The notes below the pieces were generated by a model. That model saw only the letters and a program-made list of their open reading frames with translations. It ran no database searches and was not told the origin of the DNA. A stretch of 64,000 bases of DNA, taken from positions 104,524,982 to 104,588,981 of the forward strand of contig NC_073626.1 of NCBI RefSeq assembly GCF_029407905.1. The letters are read 5' to 3'. The position numbers were made by a program, and so were the translations under genes. Of this stretch, positions 10,960 to 22,677 are shown piece after piece. Position 1 is the stretch's first letter; each line of letters starts with the position of its first letter. The stretch is from Bubalus kerabau (taxonomy: Eukaryota; Chordata; Mammalia; Artiodactyla; Bovidae).

Positions 10960-12100
10960 GTTGCACCTATTCATTGCTCCATCTCCTCTAACCCCTGAAA
11001 ATCACAGGTTTTTCCAATGTCTCCTAGTGTTATCTTCTCAGAATTTCATATAGTTGGAATTGTACAATATTTGGCCTTCTAAGATTGGCTTCTTTCATTT
11101 AAATATTCGTTTTAAAAAAAGTTTTTTAATGTCTTTTCATAGTTCCATAGCTTCTTTCTTTTTAGCACTGAATAATATCCCACTGTCTGGATGTACCACA
11201 GTTTATTTATTCATGTACCTACTAAAGGACAGCTTAGTTGCTTCCAAGTTTTGGCAGTTAAAAGTAAAGCTGCTATAAATACTCGTGTGCAGTCTTTTGT
11301 GTGGATATAAGTTTTCAACTCATTTGGGTAAATACCAAGAAGCACAATTGCTAGATTGTACGGTAAGAATATGTCGTTTTGTAGGAAACTGCTAAACCCT
11401 CTTCTAACGTAATTATATCCTTTTGTGCTTCCACTAACAATAAATGTGGTTTTCTGTTGTTCTACTTTCTTGTCAGCATTTGGTGCTATCAGTGTTTTGG
11501 ATTTTGGCCAGTCTAATAGGTATGAAATGATACCAACCTGTTTTAATTTGCATTTCCCTACCTAATGACATATGATGTTGAGCATCTACTAATATACTTA
11601 TTTGCCATCTATCTTCTTTGGTGAGCTGTCTGTCCAGGCCTTTCCTCATTTTTAATCATGTTTTGTTCTCTTATTGTTGAGTTTTAAGATTTCTTTGTAC
11701 ATTTTGGACAACACTTTTTTTTTTTAATCAGATATGTTTTTCAAAGTTATTTTCTATCCATTTGTGGCTTGTCTTATTTTCTTTTCAGTGTTGTTGTTAT
11801 TGTTTTTTTTTTTTTTTTCCAGAGCAGGTTTTAATTTGGATGAAGTATGTTTTCAGTCTTTAAATCAATGTTTTCCTTCATGGATGCTACTTTTGGTATT
11901 GTATCTAAAAGTCATTCTCAAACCTAAATTTATATAGATTTCCTTCTATATATTGTCTTTCTATGGTCTTATATTTTTGCATTTTATATTTATGTCTATG
12001 ATCCATTTGAGTTAGTTTTTGTGAGGGGTATAAAGTCTGTGTCTAGGTTCATTTTTCTCATACACATGGATGCCCATTTATTCTAATTTGCTTTTGCTCA
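10960..12100 (-). mobile_element. Old L1 (L1M-type), antisense 3' half
   Basis: Long, orderly similarity to antisense mammalian L1 runs through the 3' UTR and ORF2 end: 'ccccactgtctggatgtaccacagtt'-like, 'tgctataaatactcgtgtgcag', 'ggtaaataccaagaagcac', 'tttgcatttccctacctaatgac', 'ccatttgtggcttgtct' and 'gatccatttgagttagtttttgtg'. Many substitutions and small indels indicate an old insertion. T runs occur at 11717 and 11804-11818. No open ORF2 survives. Confidence 0.9.
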
Positions 12101-12281
12101 GGGAAAAGAAAATAATTTTATCAAGGATGGACATTATTTTGTTTAGGAAAGGGTTGTTATGAACCCCATTTTCTATTTATAGTAGGTTCTTGGGTCCTGC
12201 CTGGAAACTGGAAGATCAGAAAAGGAGAGCTAACAATATTCTGGAAAGCGTATAGAGCCATACTCTGAAAGACAAGTTTTT
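12101..12281. other. Unclassified segment left of BovB
   Basis: Not L1-like and not Bov-like. Together with 12706-13097 it might have been one continuous segment before the BovB insertion. Confidence 0.35.
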
Positions 12282-12705
12282 GTTGTTGTTTAGTCACTCA
12301 GTTGTGTCTGACTCTTTGCAACCCCATGAACTGCAGCACACCAGGCTTGCTTGTCATTCACCATCTACCAGAGTTTGTGCAAACTCATCCATTGACTTGG
12401 TGATTCCATCCAACCATCTCATCCTCTGTTGTCCCCTTCTCTTCCTGCCTCTATCTTTCCCATTATCAGGGTCTTTTCCAACAAGCTGGCTCTTCACATC
12501 ATGTGGTCAAAGTATTGGAGCTTCAGCATCAGTCCTTCCAATGAATATTCAGGGTTGATGTCCTTTAGGATTGACTGGTTTGATCTTCTCACTGTCCAAG
12601 GGACTCTCAAGAATTTTCTCCAGCACCACCATTGGAAAGCATCAGATCTTCGGCACTCAGCCTTCTTTATGGTCTACTCACATCCATACATGACGAATAG
12701 TGTTG
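12282..12705 (-). mobile_element. BovB LINE, 5'-truncated
   Basis: Antisense BovB from the 3' end ('gttgtttagtcactcagttg') through the ORF2 C-terminal coding sequence, ending near 'catccatacatgacgaatag', where similarity stops. The coding frame is broken by several indels. I could not define TSDs. Confidence 0.9.
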
Positions 12706-13097
12706 TCAGTATCTTGCCTTTAAGAAATTATTGAAATATAACAAACATTTTTATTTTCTTATCTTGGATAAGCATTTTTTGCCCTTGGGGGAATGTATAT
12801 GTTTGGTCTGAAAAACTCCCCTTAAGAATCTAGAAGTTAGCAAATATGAAGGGGAGCCATATTCTGAACTAAATAAATCAAGCATTCAGAAATATACTAC
12901 AGAGAATTACTGTGTACTGCATATTACCAAGGCATATGAGGGGGCCAGATTCTATGGTGTTTCAAGGATGGAACACCATCCTTGAGAGTAGTGTATTGTT
13001 ATTTGTCTAAGGAAAATTGAAGGGGGTACTCCCTCAGGAGAGATAAAAATAAGGTAAGGCTCCAGAAGGAAAACAAGATCAGGACTAGGGGTCTGCT
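12706..13097. other. Unclassified segment, possibly LTR-like
   Basis: It includes AAGGTAAGGCTCC, then TGCTAATAAACAG followed by TTGTTTCTGTCTCC, a layout like an LTR poly(A) region. It also holds the overlapping inverted repeats at 12954-12985. I cannot name a family, and TG...CA ends were not established. Confidence 0.3.
12954..12985. repeat. Two overlapping inverted repeats
   Basis: ATGGTGTT (12954-12961) pairs with AACACCAT (12972-12979). TCAAGGATGG (12962-12971) pairs with CCATCCTTGA (12976-12985). The right-hand arms overlap, so the two hairpins exclude each other. Confidence 0.93.
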
Positions 13098-13675
13098 AAT
13101 AAACAGACTTGTTTCTGTCTCCCTGGAAGCCTTGTTTCTTTCTCCTTGGAAGAAAAGTTATGACCAATCTAGATAGCATATTAAGAAGCAGAGACATTAC
13201 TTTGCCAACAAAGGTCTGTCTAGTCAAAGCTATGTTTTTTCCAGTAGTCATGTATGGATATGAGAGTTGGACTATAAAGAAAGATGAGTGCCAAAGAATT
13301 GATGCTTTTGAACTGTGGTGCTGGAGAAGACTCTTGAGAGTCCCTTGTACTGCAAGGAGATCCAGCCAGTCCATCCTAAAGGAAATCAGTCCTAAATATT
13401 CACTGGAAGGACTGATGTTGAAGCTGAAAATCCAATATTTTGGCCACCTGATGTGAATAATCGACTTATTTGAAAAGACCCTGATGCTGGGAAAGATTGA
13501 AGGCTGGAGGAAAGGGGACAACAGAGGAGGATGGCATCACTGACTCAATGAACATGAGTTTGAGTAAACTCCAGGAGTTGGTGATGAACAGGGAAGCCTG
13601 GCATGCTGCAGTCCATAGGGTCACAAAGGATAGGACACAACTGTGTGACTGAACTGAACTGATCTGAATAAACAG
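13098..13675 (+). mobile_element. BovB LINE, 5'-truncated, probable TSDs
   Basis: Sense BovB from about 13130 encodes the ORF2 C-terminal segment (LDSILRSRDITLPTKVCLVK, then the ELWCWRRLLRVP region at about 13309-13344). It ends in the TGAACTGAACTGA tail at about 13666. AATAAACAG at 13098-13106 and 13667-13675 is a likely 9-base TSD. Just left of the body, two 21-base copies (13109-13129, 13132-13152) differ at two bases. Frameshifts occur after 13456. Confidence 0.88.
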
Positions 13676-15682
13676 CCTACTCAGTCAAGTTCCTGGTTTG
13701 CAGTTGAGTCACGTTTAATAAAAATATTATTTTTAAAGCAGTGGATGGGGACTAAGGCAAAAAGAAAACAAACAGATGAGGCATTTATCCAAGATAAGAA
13801 CAGAAGGTATTACCACCCCATAGGTTGAAGGGTCAAGTGATAGGATTGTGAAGGGTATTAAGTGGAGTGGGCCACTTAAGATCCATGTCCTTTGGGAAAC
13901 AGATGACCTGTAGTGGGAGCCAGTGGAATATTTGTCTTCATTATCTTCCAGTTTCCAAATGCATTGCTTTATCTCTCATTGGCTGAACTGCACCAGAAGT
14001 TAAACAGAAAAAGATCTTGTAGAGACTGTTCTGACAACCCAGTGTCCCAGAGCACAGAACAGAATGGGATGCAGACATGTAGAGCATAGATCTGGAATGG
14101 CAGAACGTATGCAATGCAGCTACCATCTGAACCACCTGTCTTTGAGCGTATGTGTGTGAGAGAGAGAAAGAGAGAGACAGAAATATATTTAATTTATTCC
14201 TTGAATCTAATAAGATCTCAATATTTTCATTTCTTCTACTTTCTCCTAGTTAGTTGTCCAATGAAGTATTTTTCCAGTCTTATACTACTGGCCACAATGA
14301 AAGAAGGAATCAATATAGGAAGAGTGGGCTTACCTGCAGGTGTTTCTGCTAAGATCAGCATAGCAAGGACTGCCGTGAACCAAAGAATACTATGAATCTG
14401 GGAATTCTAGAAACCAGCAGTGACTTAGGACGAATATATAGTAAGAAGAAGCAACCAAGATTTGCAGGTAGTGCAGTATAGATGGGCTCAGAAGTGGAAT
14501 TGAGATCACTCTTTTAACAATTTTGTTTTCAAAATACAGAAAAAAGATGACACATGATGCAATTCATGGATATTCAACTTTAACACATTGTTTTTAAAAC
14601 ATCTATATTGTCACTAACTGGATAAAAAGAGTCCTTTTTACTTATTTCCAGATTGTTTTTCATGGGTCCTTAAAGAGGAGGCTCCAAATTTATTTTGACT
14701 TTTTGATTATTTAGATCCATCATCAAGAACATTTTGCAGCTTTTAACCTTTCTACAAAAACATTCATTTGAATAAGAGAATATTCTGCAAATTGACTCCC
14801 AGGCTGGTTTCTTACTATCATTCAGAATGGATTTGGGCCAACTCTTTCAGCCATTAGCTCCATGATATAAATTGATTTTAATAATGCATTCCAAATACAA
14901 ATAGAAATGACTATTGTGTGAGTATGTTTTGAACTCTCTGTTCATCATTGTTAAGCCAGATAAGTGAAAATTTATCCTGTTTCTAATTTCTGTTATTTAG
15001 TAATTAGATCCCTTTGACTTTTGGGTTCCAGTTAGACAGTAATTAATAAAAAGACTAACCCTTTTTCTTGGAAGAATAATACAGTGAATGCCTCTTGTGA
15101 AAAATATCTCACGTGCAGAAAGTCACAAGTTTGTCAGGAAGAGGCAATTTATTTCATATATAATGGAAACTAATATAAAAATGAGTGGAAGCATCTTTTA
15201 GGAAAATCATTTGGAATCTTGTGAATATTAAATAGATATACATTTATTTCTAAGAGAGCATTTTCTTTTCACCTTTTAGTGTGCTGGCACTAAATCCATT
15301 GTAGTCCCAGTACTTTGAATAATGCCATTCTAATTTAAAATTTTTACTAATAATCATCAATCTTAGCTGTATAATCTCTCTATATCACACACATATACCA
15401 TAGTTTCTAGCTCTTACACGTCAATGATAACTCTGTTTATATCAGGGATTTTAATGAAACCTCTAAAAGTATCTCATATGAACACAAACACTCAATATCC
15501 ATTGTATTGACAATTAGATATATCAGATGCATATTCTAGGCCCTCTAAGGTACAGGTATTTTTTCTCAGATTTCATGGAATTTTCACTAACATAGTATCT
15601 GGATGCTAATTAATGTAACAGCCCTATACTTTTAAGAAAGCGTTATTATTTTAATCCTACCATTAGTATAGTCTGAACAGAA
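13676..15682. other. Unique AT-rich DNA
   Basis: The only clear structure is the GA-rich microsatellite at about 14155-14178 (GTGTGAGAGAGAGAAAGAGAG). No exon or named repeat was recognised. The 93-codon + frame at 14114-14395 starts across the microsatellite and looks fortuitous. Confidence 0.5.
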
Positions 15683-15762
15683 TTTTGCTAATAAATATTT
15701 TTTTAATTTTATTTTATTTTTAAACTTTACATAACTGTATTAGTTTTGCTAATAAATATTTT
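15683..15762 (-). mobile_element. Ultra-short L1 3' end with TSDs
   Basis: TTTTGCTAATAAATATTTT flanks both sides (15683-15701 and 15744-15762). Between the copies lie a T-rich tail and about 25-40 bases of the ruminant L1 3' terminus (AAACTTTACATAACTGTATTAG). Very little of the transcript was copied before integration. Confidence 0.85.
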
Positions 15763-17210
15763 AAAATTGTTTGTGATATCCATTCATAATGTATCATTGC
15801 AGCTCAAAATTTTATTTGAATTCATTTATATTAAAATATAGAAAAAATCTGTATATATTAGTCATTATTGTTTTTGTTTTAAAATGAAAATATTTTCAAT
15901 TAGTCAAATATAGTATGTTGTGATTACCAGCTATTACACTTGATATTCAGATGCAAAATGTAATCCAAATTTTACTGGGAGATTTCTACTAGGCTAAAAC
16001 ACTTTAATGTAGAATATTTAAATAAACAACATTTGTTATTCAATATTATTTATGCTTTAGGCAGCACGCTAAATTTTTCTTAGTTTTGGTTTGAAATATA
16101 TAATATATTGTATACACGCAGATACCCTCCCCAAAATGAGAGTTCTTCTTGATTTCAGCTACTGGTTATGGTCAATTTTTATTTTGTTAAAATATTCCAC
16201 TCTCTTTCCATGTTTAATGTACTCTTCTTTCAATGAATATTAAAGAAATGTTTTCATTTTTAACTCATGTATATGAAGAATAAAAATAATTTAGTGGAAC
16301 ATTTTCTCAATTCAAATTTTAAATAATTGACTTAAATCCAAGATCTTAATGTGAATTGATTCACTTAGTTCAAATAATTTTCATAAGTGCTCAGAAAGGG
16401 AATACATACATGAAGGGACAGTGTCATAATTATAGCATTGTAGGGATTGTGAGAGTTTATGGCCCAGAGCAAATAATCCACTTTACAAAACTTGGGGGAA
16501 TCAGGCCCTTTAGTTTACTTATCCCTTAAGGTACATGTTCTATCCTCCCACTAAAAGACCCTGCATAAAGAAATATCACAACTTCTTTCAATGTTCTTTT
16601 CTTTGCTTAAAATTTTTCCAAATCAAGAAATGAAAAGTTACTATTTTTCATTTCTTTACAGAATATTCAATTTCAAAAATTTTGGAACAGGACCCATCAT
16701 GGAAAATGTTCAAACTTTATCCTCTTGATAGATACTAGATAGATACTTCAGAATGAGATCAATATGTCCTCACATTTAAATAGAACATCCCATTACATAG
16801 AGGCAGGCTGTCAAGATTGGATTGCATGTATAATCTTCTTTAAAAGAATTAATGCTTCCAAATGAATATGATGAAACAAAGTAGAAAATAATATTCTCAT
16901 TGCCAATCTATCATTTTAAAGTAATACCTAGGCAGTCCATCAGCACCAAGAAGATAGGGACATCTGCTACACATTTCTGAGACAGTCTCATTTACATATT
17001 TGTAAATATTAAATATAAATTTAGAAATTGATATTTTCTTTTTCTACTAAACGGTCATAAATCATTGATGGAATATGAATGTACTCAAGATGAATTGATT
17101 CTTTTTCTGGTTCTCTAAGAAGAATAGCTACTTTTGTTTTTCATATTTGTAATATTTTGTGCTATGATAGGGTATTTGTAAAAATCAAGATGCCTATACT
17201 TTTCTGTTTT
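15763..17210. other. Unique, very AT-rich DNA
   Basis: No gene or named repeat was recognised. Confidence 0.5.
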
Positions 17211-17526
17211 TCACCTCTCTTTCAGTTCAGTTCAGTTCAGCTGCTCAGTCATGTCTGATTCTTTGTGACCCCATGAATCGCAACACGCCAGGCCTCCCTG
17301 TCCATCACCAACTCCCGGAGTTCACTCAGACTCACATCCATCGAGTCAGTGATGCCATCCAGCCATGTCATCCTCTGTCGTCCCCTTCTCCTCCTGCCCC
17401 CAATCCCTCCCAGCATCAGAGTCTTTTCCAATGAGTCAACTCTTTGTATGAGGTGGCCAAAGTACTGGAGTTTCAGCTTTAGCATCATTCCTTCCAAAGA
17501 AATCCCAGGGCTGATCACCTCTCTTT
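17211..17526 (-). mobile_element. BovB LINE, 292-bp 3' end with TSDs
   Basis: Antisense BovB 3' end at 17223-17514, bracketed by the 12-base TSD TCACCTCTCTTT (17211-17222 and 17515-17526). The terminal tail reads CAGTTCAGTTCAGTTCAG, that is (TGAAC)n on the element strand. The minus-strand frame is open for 89 codons (17249-17518), covering the ORF2 C-terminus. Confidence 0.96.
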
Positions 17527-18271
17527 AGTTACTAAATATATGTCCACTGTAATGTTTTGTCTAATTACATAACTGATTCATATTCAGGTACCTAGTAGAT
17601 AGCTGTTTCTTTCTCAGTTTCAGTTTATATGAGATGTGGAGAGTGCAATAGTAGATACTCATAAGTTTAGTTAATTTTCTAAATGCTAAGCTAGGATTGA
17701 AAAAAAAAAACTTTGTGTTCTTTGCTCATTGAAAGCATTTGTTAACCAACATTTAATTTACTTGAAAAAAATGTTTACAGTCTATTCTCTGGTTCCTGTT
17801 TTCTTATTTCTTATTGACTCTCTAATCTAATGCTATTTTAAAATATACTTGTTAAGTAAATGGCAAATAAGATATAATGAAATATGAAGGTCAATTTACA
17901 AATGAGTATATTCCAAGTGTTCATTTGTAGATTGGCTATTTGTAACTAGAAACATATTTTTCTATAGAATATAATTGTTAGGTTCCCAGGCTAGCCCATA
18001 TATAAATCGTACTATTTAATCAATGCCAATTACACTAGCCTTGGTTCTTGACAGCAGGGACCCTGCTACTTCAGGAAAAAGGAGAATGAGGAGGATAATG
18101 AAGATAATTACTCCTTCATCCTTCCTTTTTTCTTGGATTCAAAACTGTTTCAACATGTTTTTGAAATAATCATTTTTTTTAATTGCAAACTTTAAATCTT
18201 CCTTTCTGCATCTATCTCCAGTTTAAAACAACCCAGTCTACAGATTCTTAAACACTTAAATATATTCTCCA
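17527..18271. other. Unique AT-rich DNA
   Basis: An A run occurs at about 17700-17710. Nothing else was recognised. Confidence 0.5.
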
Positions 18272-18470
18272 TAGTTAACATTTTTTAAGCTCTTACTATG
18301 TGCCAAGAGTAATTATAAATGCTTTATGGGTATTATGTTATTTCATTATAACCACAACTCTGATGTGGATACTAAAATGATCACCATTTTACAGATGTGG
18401 AAGTAGAAGAAGAGGGGGATTTTTGCACAGTGGGGAAGTGACAGTGTCAGGTCCGAAGCCTCTTCATTTC
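18272..18470 (-). mobile_element. MIR SINE, antisense
   Basis: 'aagctcttactatgtgccaag', 'tatgttatttcattataaccacaactctgatg' and 'caccattttacagatgtgga' follow the antisense MIR order (end, core, then the acagatgagg segment). It is diverged but continuous. Confidence 0.8.
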
Positions 18471-21199
18471 ATCCCAAATCACATTCCGGTGTGGCCCCAC
18501 ACAGTGCCAGTCTCCTTTCCACCTTGTTACACCTCGCCATCAATCTACCCATTTGTTCATGCAGTTGATCTAAACCAGGTCTTAGGGAAGAAGCAATATT
18601 TATAATCTAATTATTACTGTCTCTTCTAAATCTGCTCAGAGGAATTTTACAGCATTTCCAAATTCAGATGAATATCTTACAGGGATAATTTCCATTGAAA
18701 AGAAAAGAGAAGGAAAGATCATGCTCTGTTCCATTGAGAGGTGCTCTTGATTTTGAGCCCCCTTGGGTTTCCTCCTCCTTCTAATAGGGGATTCCTTCCT
18801 TCTGTGTTTCTTTTAAAAAATATGCTTCCTGTTATAGAAATATCATCTAACGCCTAATCACTCCATAATTTTTAGAATATGAAAAGCATAGAAAGATTTT
18901 TTTAAAAGAGTCATTTAAATCCTATTCAACTGAGAAATCAAATGTTAAATTTTTCCATACTTTTATTATAATACCTTGTCTCTTGTAATTTGTAGGTAGA
19001 TATCCAATTGAGTAGACTAATACCATATTTCTTTCCTTTTCAAATTTAGTATATGACATTGGCATTCTCCTCAAGTTTTTAGCAATTTTTTACAGCTGTA
19101 ATGTAAGATGCAAAATGAATGAATCATATCTCATCAGGTACTCTGAGTGGAAAGCATGGAACACAGGTCTTAGATTTACTGGCCATTTGTAAACAGGAGT
19201 TTGAAATTCAGGGACTAGTTTGAAGATATCTTTACCTGTTTGCACTGTGAAGGCTGGCTTTTTGTAATGCAGTTATATGTGATTGAAAAACATTTAAGTG
19301 AGAAGGTTTACATCCCAAGATAAACAAAATTGATTCAATTGTACAGTCCACAACTTGATGGAGTTAATGACGGGCAGTGTAGATTGCTGGAATAAATGGA
19401 ACCCAAATGTTTTCTTGCAAACTCTAAAAGTAAAACTTTATGTTTTTTCCCTTATCTTGAACATTTTGAGAAATGAAGGTAGTTTTGGAAATCATTGTAC
19501 CTTTAATTTTCATATATGTCTGGCAAGAAGTCTTTTATTCCTCACCACCTTTTATAAATTCTGGTATGAAGGTAGACCAATGGTGGGCTGATTCTAAATG
19601 AAAATATATGAGAAAAGACTAACTTACTTTCTAACACTTACCAGTCAATCAATTTTCTTGTTGAATTTGAAACAACATTCAACAATATCAGATTTTGATA
19701 ATCAATTTTCCAGATTAATTCAGACTTTGATAACTCACATGGCTGCCCTCTTCCTATGCTTTACAATCTCAACATATGAGCCTTTAAAACTGAATTATAA
19801 AAATGACTGTGTGTGTACACTATGGTAGATACAGCACCTTAGGAGGTAAGCACACTTTGGTAACTGAAGTTGATTAAATGTTTAGGCATCATGTTTGATT
19901 GCCTTATAGTGACCTGTTCAATTACCAGGACTTGCCTTGATCTATATGAGCAATGGCAGTATTGAATTTGCTATTCAGATGCAGTTTCAGGACTATAATA
20001 AAGGAATTTTCTTCTTTGGCTCTATAGAAAATCACTTTCAGCTTTTAAAAAATAATGAAAACTAGCAAATCAGCTAGTTTTCAACTTTGCACATTCTATC
20101 AGTATTAGAAATTCTGTCACCAAATTCAGGAAACATATTTTTTAAAAACCAAATATAATAGAAAAATGTACAGATAGAAAAATGCAGGTTTTTGAGTCTT
20201 TAAAATTCATTTCTGACAAAGTCTACAGCACAGATGAAGAAGATTACAATTGCTTTCACTCTCTATTCATTTCTTTTGTGATATGAAAAAGTGGACAGTC
20301 ATTTTTATAAGACCCTAGCTATAATTTGAACTGACATCCTCATAGCCAAGTGCATTAAAATTTAGAAGACATTCCCAAGAGTAATACTCATAAGGGGTAA
20401 TATATATGTATATTTCTGTGTATACATATATGTATAAAGTAAAGTGGGTAGGTCAGCAAATACAGGGAAATATATTCATATTAATTAAATGTTTTCTTCT
20501 CTCACTAACCCCTTCTCTTTTATAGCCAAAGTATTCGCTTAAGAAAGCTGATTCAAAAATGGCTAACTGAACCTTGTTCTTTTGGTAGCAGGACCATTTT
20601 AGCTTCCTTGGGTTAGAACCAGTAAATAATTCTCAGCTGTGTGAAGAAAACCCAGCTCAGTTGCCTGCATTCTAAATCAATCTCAGGTTTAAGAGAAGGT
20701 GCAGGCTTAAAAGTTATTACAACTCCACTGTTTTCTCTGATAAATTACATGAATAACATTTGAGACAATGCATTGTTAAATATTTATGTCTAGTACTATA
20801 GAACCAAGAAAAGCACAAGAACCCCTAGAAGAATAAATATATTTACCTAAATAAATTACTAAGACAAATATACTCCTATGTGCTCTGTACCAATAAACAG
20901 TAGGTATTCACTAAATTGTAGAATATAAATGGTTCATTTCCTCTAAATGTACACTGAAAGATCTATAACATGTTACACATTTCCTGTGCTTTGCATATAT
21001 ATTTCAATATTCATCATGAAAAGCCTTGCTTATGTGTCAATATACATTACTTTGCATATATTAAGAGGTTTTTTTTTTTTAATTTTAACATTACGGATGC
21101 TTTTTATATGGGGGAAAGCTCAGGTCTTATTTCATGATTAACCCTTTCATGGCTCATCCTTTTTTCTCTACATGACATTTGCACAAAATGAATTGCTTG
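18471..21199. other. Unique AT-rich DNA, few repeats
   Basis: I recognise no young ruminant repeat in this stretch. An AT-rich partly palindromic microsatellite (ATATATATGTATA … TATACATATATG) lies at about 20398-20438. No exon is apparent. The 60-78 codon frames have no domain. Confidence 0.5.
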
Positions 21200-21800
21200 C
21201 TTAGACACAGCTAACTAAATAAAAGCAGGCCAGGGCTGATAGTATGAAAAATGGATTTTCATTACTGTTTCATTGATTCTTGTAAATAAGGGCCCGAGGC
21301 CTGCTCCGAAAAGGCTGCAAACAGTAATAATTTAATCTGAGGTGACATAGACCAAAATGTATGTGGACAAAAATCATCCTTGAATATTAAACAACAGCCT
21401 CAAGACAGAGAAAAGTGTTGCAGGCGAATTTAAATGTATGCAGATCGGTGGGTAACATATTTAAAAACAGAAATTAAAGATTCCTGTCATAAATCACATT
21501 TGCTGCCATGGATATGCCTTGTTATGCTGGCGTTTAAGAAAACCTGAAAGGTTAAGGCAGTTGGTGCATTAAATCGTACAAGGATAATTAATACTTTTCT
21601 TGTGGCTATTTATAAGAAATGGAAAATATAGTCAGATCAGCTGTGGCACTGTAGTAATTTGAGGGGGAAGCAATGAAAGCATGAGTCAATAGTTTTAACT
21701 GGACAAATGTCAAATGCTTAATGATGCAGTATCCCAATTTGGAAGCTGTTTGAAAGTTGTATATTTTTTTAAATGAGATAAAATAGTTCATTCTCATACT
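21200..21800. other. Candidate conserved non-coding block
   Basis: Repeat-free sequence with evenly mixed composition and several retained CpGs (GGCCCGAGGCC, CTCCGAAAAGG, CAGGCGAATTT, GATCGGTGGG, GGCGTTTAAG, AATCGTACAAGG) inside otherwise CpG-poor DNA. No long frame resembles an exon. These are features typical of deeply conserved enhancers, but conservation was not measured and the call is an inference. Confidence 0.4.
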
Positions 21801-22481
21801 ACAAATATAATTTGTTTGCCTCTCATCTTTTTCATGTTCCCCAAGGGAAAAAAAAATTACATGGAATTTTTCATTTTTGGTAGTTCCCAGTCACCTATGC
21901 TACAGATATTATATGAAAATAAATACCATTTCTGGCATCAGGCATCAAGCATCATAAATTCAGCCTTTCATCATATCTCAAAATATAATAATGACATTAT
22001 TTTTTAATGACTAATTTACTTGTCTCAAAAGGAATTAGATTGGTAACATCAGTGGCCCCTCCCACTGCTTATCCAGAGGAAAATCTACCTTTGCCAACAA
22101 ATTTAGGTCTATGATTATTCTCTTTTAAAAAATCTTTCTATCATATCTTGTAGATTTTCTCTACTCTGAATGAAAATTAGTGCTTTTTTATTTCTCTCAT
22201 GAGACAGAAAGCATGTAGAACCAAATCCTCAGCATATGAAAGAGCCAATTTTTTTTTAGGACACTGCTACCTGTATAATATTCCTTTGAACTAACAGAAA
22301 AGATTGGTTGGACTTTCTTTAGAAAGAAAACTACTCTTTTCATGGATAAAATAGTCTCACAACTATAGGTGCATTATTTGTGCAACATATAATCCAGTTT
22401 ACAGGGTGCCTTGTTTTTCAAATTGGTTTTAAAATAACAGTGGGTTATGAATAAATCACAAGTCTTGCCCTATCATGTATA
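21801..22481. other. Unique AT-rich DNA
   Basis: Nothing recognised beyond short A and T runs. Confidence 0.5.
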
Positions 22482-22677
22482 GTCGCTCAGTCATGTCTGA
22501 CTCTCTGTGATCCTATGGACTGTAGCCCACCAGGCTCCTCTGTCCATGGGATTTTCCAGGCAAGATTACTGGAGTGGGTTGCCATTTCCTTCTTCAGGGG
22601 GTCTTCTGGACCCAGGGATTGAACTTGGGCCTTCTGCATTGCGGGCAGATTCTTTACCATCTGAGCCACCACAGAAG
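22482..22677 (-). mobile_element. Bov-tA SINE, antisense, near full length
   Basis: Body ('cagtcatgtctgactctctg', 'caggctcctctgtccatggg') is followed by the antisense tRNA-like head ('agggattgaacttgggcc', 'ttctttaccatctgagccac'). The head holds split A- and B-box-like sequence of a Pol III promoter. The minus strand is open for 61 codons (22487-22672), a property common among Bov-tA copies and not a gene. Confidence 0.95.

Noticed and set aside
13941..14395. Two opposing ORFs of 64 and 93 codons
   Set aside because: One spans a GA microsatellite; neither has a domain or conservation signal.
20398..20438. AT palindrome as a functional hairpin
   Set aside because: Simple AT/GT repeat in very AT-rich DNA; chance symmetry is likely.
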